A DNA stretch of 7,573 nucleotides from Chitinophagaceae bacterium (GTDB taxonomy: Bacteria; Bacteroidota; Bacteroidia; Chitinophagales; Chitinophagaceae): the NCBI GenBank assembly GCA_021738605.1, contig JAIPBY010000121.1:1-7573 (forward strand). The letters are read 5' to 3'. The position numbers and the translations under genes were made by a program. The notes under the pieces were generated by a model. The model was given only the letters and a program-made list of their open reading frames with translations, was not told the origin of the DNA and did no database searches. Numbering within the stretch: position 1 is the first letter of the stretch; each line of letters opens with the position of its first letter. Positions 6,516 through 7,573 of the stretch are shown one piece after another.

Positions 6516-6542
6516 AACACGAAAACGATTTCTAACCGTGTT
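6516..6542. promoter_or_regulatory. Putative LacI-family-like operator / inverted repeat upstream of the SusC gene
   Basis: The core GAAAACGATTTC (6521-6532) is a 12-bp near-palindrome (10 of 12 positions symmetric) centred on CG, fitting the AAANCGNTTT pattern seen in many LacI-family operators. It is spanned by a second inverted repeat, AACACG (6516-6521) and CGTGTT (6537-6542); the two centres differ by about 2.5 nt, so they are overlapping rather than concentric. It lies about 75-100 nt before the SusC start and abuts the candidate -33 element. No regulator gene is in the window, so the binding protein is unknown. Confidence 0.35.
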
Positions 6543-6568
6543 GATAAATTTTTGCCATTTATGCTTTG
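6541..6568 (+). promoter_or_regulatory. Candidate promoter for the SusC-like gene
   Basis: TTG (6541-6543) followed after 17-18 nt by TATGCTTTG (6560-6568) approximates the Bacteroidota primary-sigma pattern TTG ... TAnnTTTG, with one extra base inside the -7 element. It would start transcription near 6575 and give a leader of about 40 nt. Other one-mismatch -7 matches occur nearby (AATATTTG around 6499-6506), so the choice is uncertain. The rest of the 230-nt gap (6388-6617) holds the terminator, small A/T-rich inverted repeats such as TTGTTGAACAA (6442-6452) and AATAGTTTCTATT (6584-6596), and no coding sequence that I can support. Confidence 0.3.
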
Positions 6569-6617
6569 CGTAAGAAATACACAAATAGTTTCTATTCACT
6601 CACATCAATCAAACAGT

Positions 6618-7573
6618 ATGCTTGTTAACATCAAACACCTGCTCAGCAGGTTCATGTTAATGGCCTTGTTTCTGTTTTCCGTATCATTGGCGGCATTTGC
6701 ACAGAACAAGACCATAACAGGAAAAATTATGGATTCAAATGATGGTTCACCGCTTGTTGGTGCTACTGTCACAGCAAAAGGTACCGGTAAGGCCGTTGTT
6801 ACTGATGCTACAGGAAGGTATTCTATTGAATTGCCAACTTCCGTAACACAATTGACCATCTCTTACACAGGTTTTACCACGATGGAAGTTTCAGTTACAG
6901 GAAACAATGTTGATGTGAGGTTGGTTTCAACATCCGCTTCGCTCAGTGATGTTGTTGTTATCGGTTATGGAACTACCAGAAAAAAAGACCTTACGGGTAG
7001 CGTAGCAACCATCGGAACCAAAGATTTTGTCAAAGGTGCACTTACTTCACCAGAACAATTGATTACGGGTAAAGTAGCGGGTGTTCAAATTACATCCAAC
7101 AGTGGTGCTCCTGGTTCGGGGAGTAGAATTCGCATTCGTGGTGGTTCATCGCTCAATGCAAGCAATGACCCACTGATCGTAATTGACGGCATGCCGTTGG
7201 ACAATGGCGGAATATCTGGTCAGGCCAATGCATTGGCTTTGATCAACCCAAATGATATTGAAACGTTTACGATACTGAAAGATGCATCAGCCACTGCCAT
7301 TTATGGTTCTCGTGCATCCAATGGTGTCATCATGATCACCACCAAAAAAGGAGCAAAAGGAAAACCAACGGTGAATTTCAGTTCCTTATTCTCAGTAGGC
7401 AAGATTGTTGAAAAGGTTGACGTGCTCACATCTAAAGAAGTCAGAGACATAGTATATAAATATGGTAACGCTGCTTTCAGAAGTGTTATCAGTGATGTTC
7501 ATATCCAAAATGGTGTGGAAGGAACTGATTGGCAGGACCAGATTTATCAATCTGCACTTTCTACTGATAACAA
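6618..7573 (+). CDS. SusC/RagA-family TonB-dependent outer-membrane transporter, 5' part (runs off window)
   Basis: The open frame from the ATG at 6618 gives 318 codons without a stop to the right edge; full-length members are about 1000 residues, so two thirds are missing. The signal peptide is residues 1-28 (hydrophobic 13-27, cleavage after AAFA before Q29). Residues about 31-103 form the carboxypeptidase-regulatory-like domain (TGKIMDSNDGSPLVGATV, TDATGRYSI). The link DVVVIGYGTTRKKDLTGSV (111-129) and the TonB-dependent plug domain follow, with LITGKVAGVQI (148-158), IRIRGGSSLN (171-180), PLIVIDGMPLD (185-195), DIETFTILKDASATAIYG (213-230) and SRASNGVIMITTKKG (231-245), hallmarks of SusC/RagA. 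It should import a glycan or oligosaccharide together with a SusD lipoprotein expected just downstream. Proximity to the fucosidase suggests a fucosylated ligand, but the terminator and own promoter make it a separate unit, so substrate is uncertain. There is no Shine-Dalgarno; M13 and M15 are alternative starts that would spoil the signal peptide. Confidence 0.95.
   Translation, partial: MLVNIKHLLSRFMLMALFLFSVSLAAFAQNKTITGKIMDSNDGSPLVGATVTAKGTGKAVVTDATGRYSIELPTSVTQLTISYTGFTTMEVSVTGNNVDVRLVSTSASLSDVVVIGYGTTRKKDLTGSVATIGTKDFVKGALTSPEQLITGKVAGVQITSNSGAPGSGSRIRIRGGSSLNASNDPLIVIDGMPLDNGGISGQANALALINPNDIETFTILKDASATAIYGSRASNGVIMITTKKGAKGKPTVNFSSLFSVGKIVEKVDVLTSKEVRDIVYKYGNAAFRSVISDVHIQNGVEGTDWQDQIYQSALSTDN

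Noticed and set aside
6605..6859. 84-codon minus-strand open frame
   Set aside because: It is antisense to the signal peptide and carboxypeptidase-regulatory-like domain of the SusC gene, which is well supported in the plus frame.
1..7573. CRISPR arrays, insertion sequences, tRNA/rRNA genes, toxin-antitoxin pairs or phage genes
   Set aside because: No regularly spaced repeats, transposase-like proteins, terminal inverted repeats or RNA-gene signatures were seen on either strand.

Overview
The window looks like a chromosomal piece of a Bacteroidota bacterium, probably a Chitinophagales/Sphingobacteriales-type environmental lineage. The support is a SusC/RagA-type outer-membrane transporter, signal peptides ending in the 'FAQ' style, moderate GC with AT-rich intergenic DNA, and starts without clear Shine-Dalgarno sequences. 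The exact taxon cannot be fixed from the sequence alone.

Layout. Positions 1-4746 hold a tightly packed minus-strand operon. In transcription order it encodes: an SDR dehydrogenase (3964-4746), a fumarylacetoacetate-hydrolase-family enzyme (3094-3954), a COG3618 amidohydrolase/lactonase (2277-3104), a second SDR (1501-2274), a FucP-type sugar:proton symporter (238-1488) and an L-rhamnose-mutarotase-fold protein cut by the left edge (1-236). Gene junctions are +9, -11, +2, +12 and +1 nt. A 168-nt AT-rich divergent region (4747-4914) separates this operon from a plus-strand secreted GH29 alpha-L-fucosidase (4915-6387). A strong intrinsic terminator follows (6409-6443), then a promoter/operator region, then the first 318 codons of a SusC-like TonB-dependent transporter that runs off the right edge (6618-7573).

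How the genes fit together. This is an L-fucose scavenging locus using the non-phosphorylating (oxidative, diketo-hydrolase) route. The fucosidase releases L-fucose in the periplasm; FucP imports it; the mutarotase interconverts anomers; SDR 1 oxidises fucose to the lactone; the lactonase gives L-fuconate; a dehydratase, not in the window and expected just beyond the left edge, would give 2-keto-3-deoxy-L-fuconate; SDR 2 oxidises that to the 2,4-diketo acid; and the FAH-family enzyme cleaves it to pyruvate and L-lactate. No fucI/fucK/fucA isomerase-kinase-aldolase genes and no regulator gene are visible. The same enzyme families also serve L-rhamnose; FucP plus the fucosidase favour fucose.

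The most notable points are substitutions at textbook catalytic or transport positions: the fucose-dehydrogenase-like SDR has Asn in place of the YxxxK lysine, and FucP has Gly where the E. coli protein has its essential Asp46. There is also a LacI-family-like operator upstream of the SusC gene. I see no mobile element, CRISPR array, RNA gene or clearly unprecedented system here.
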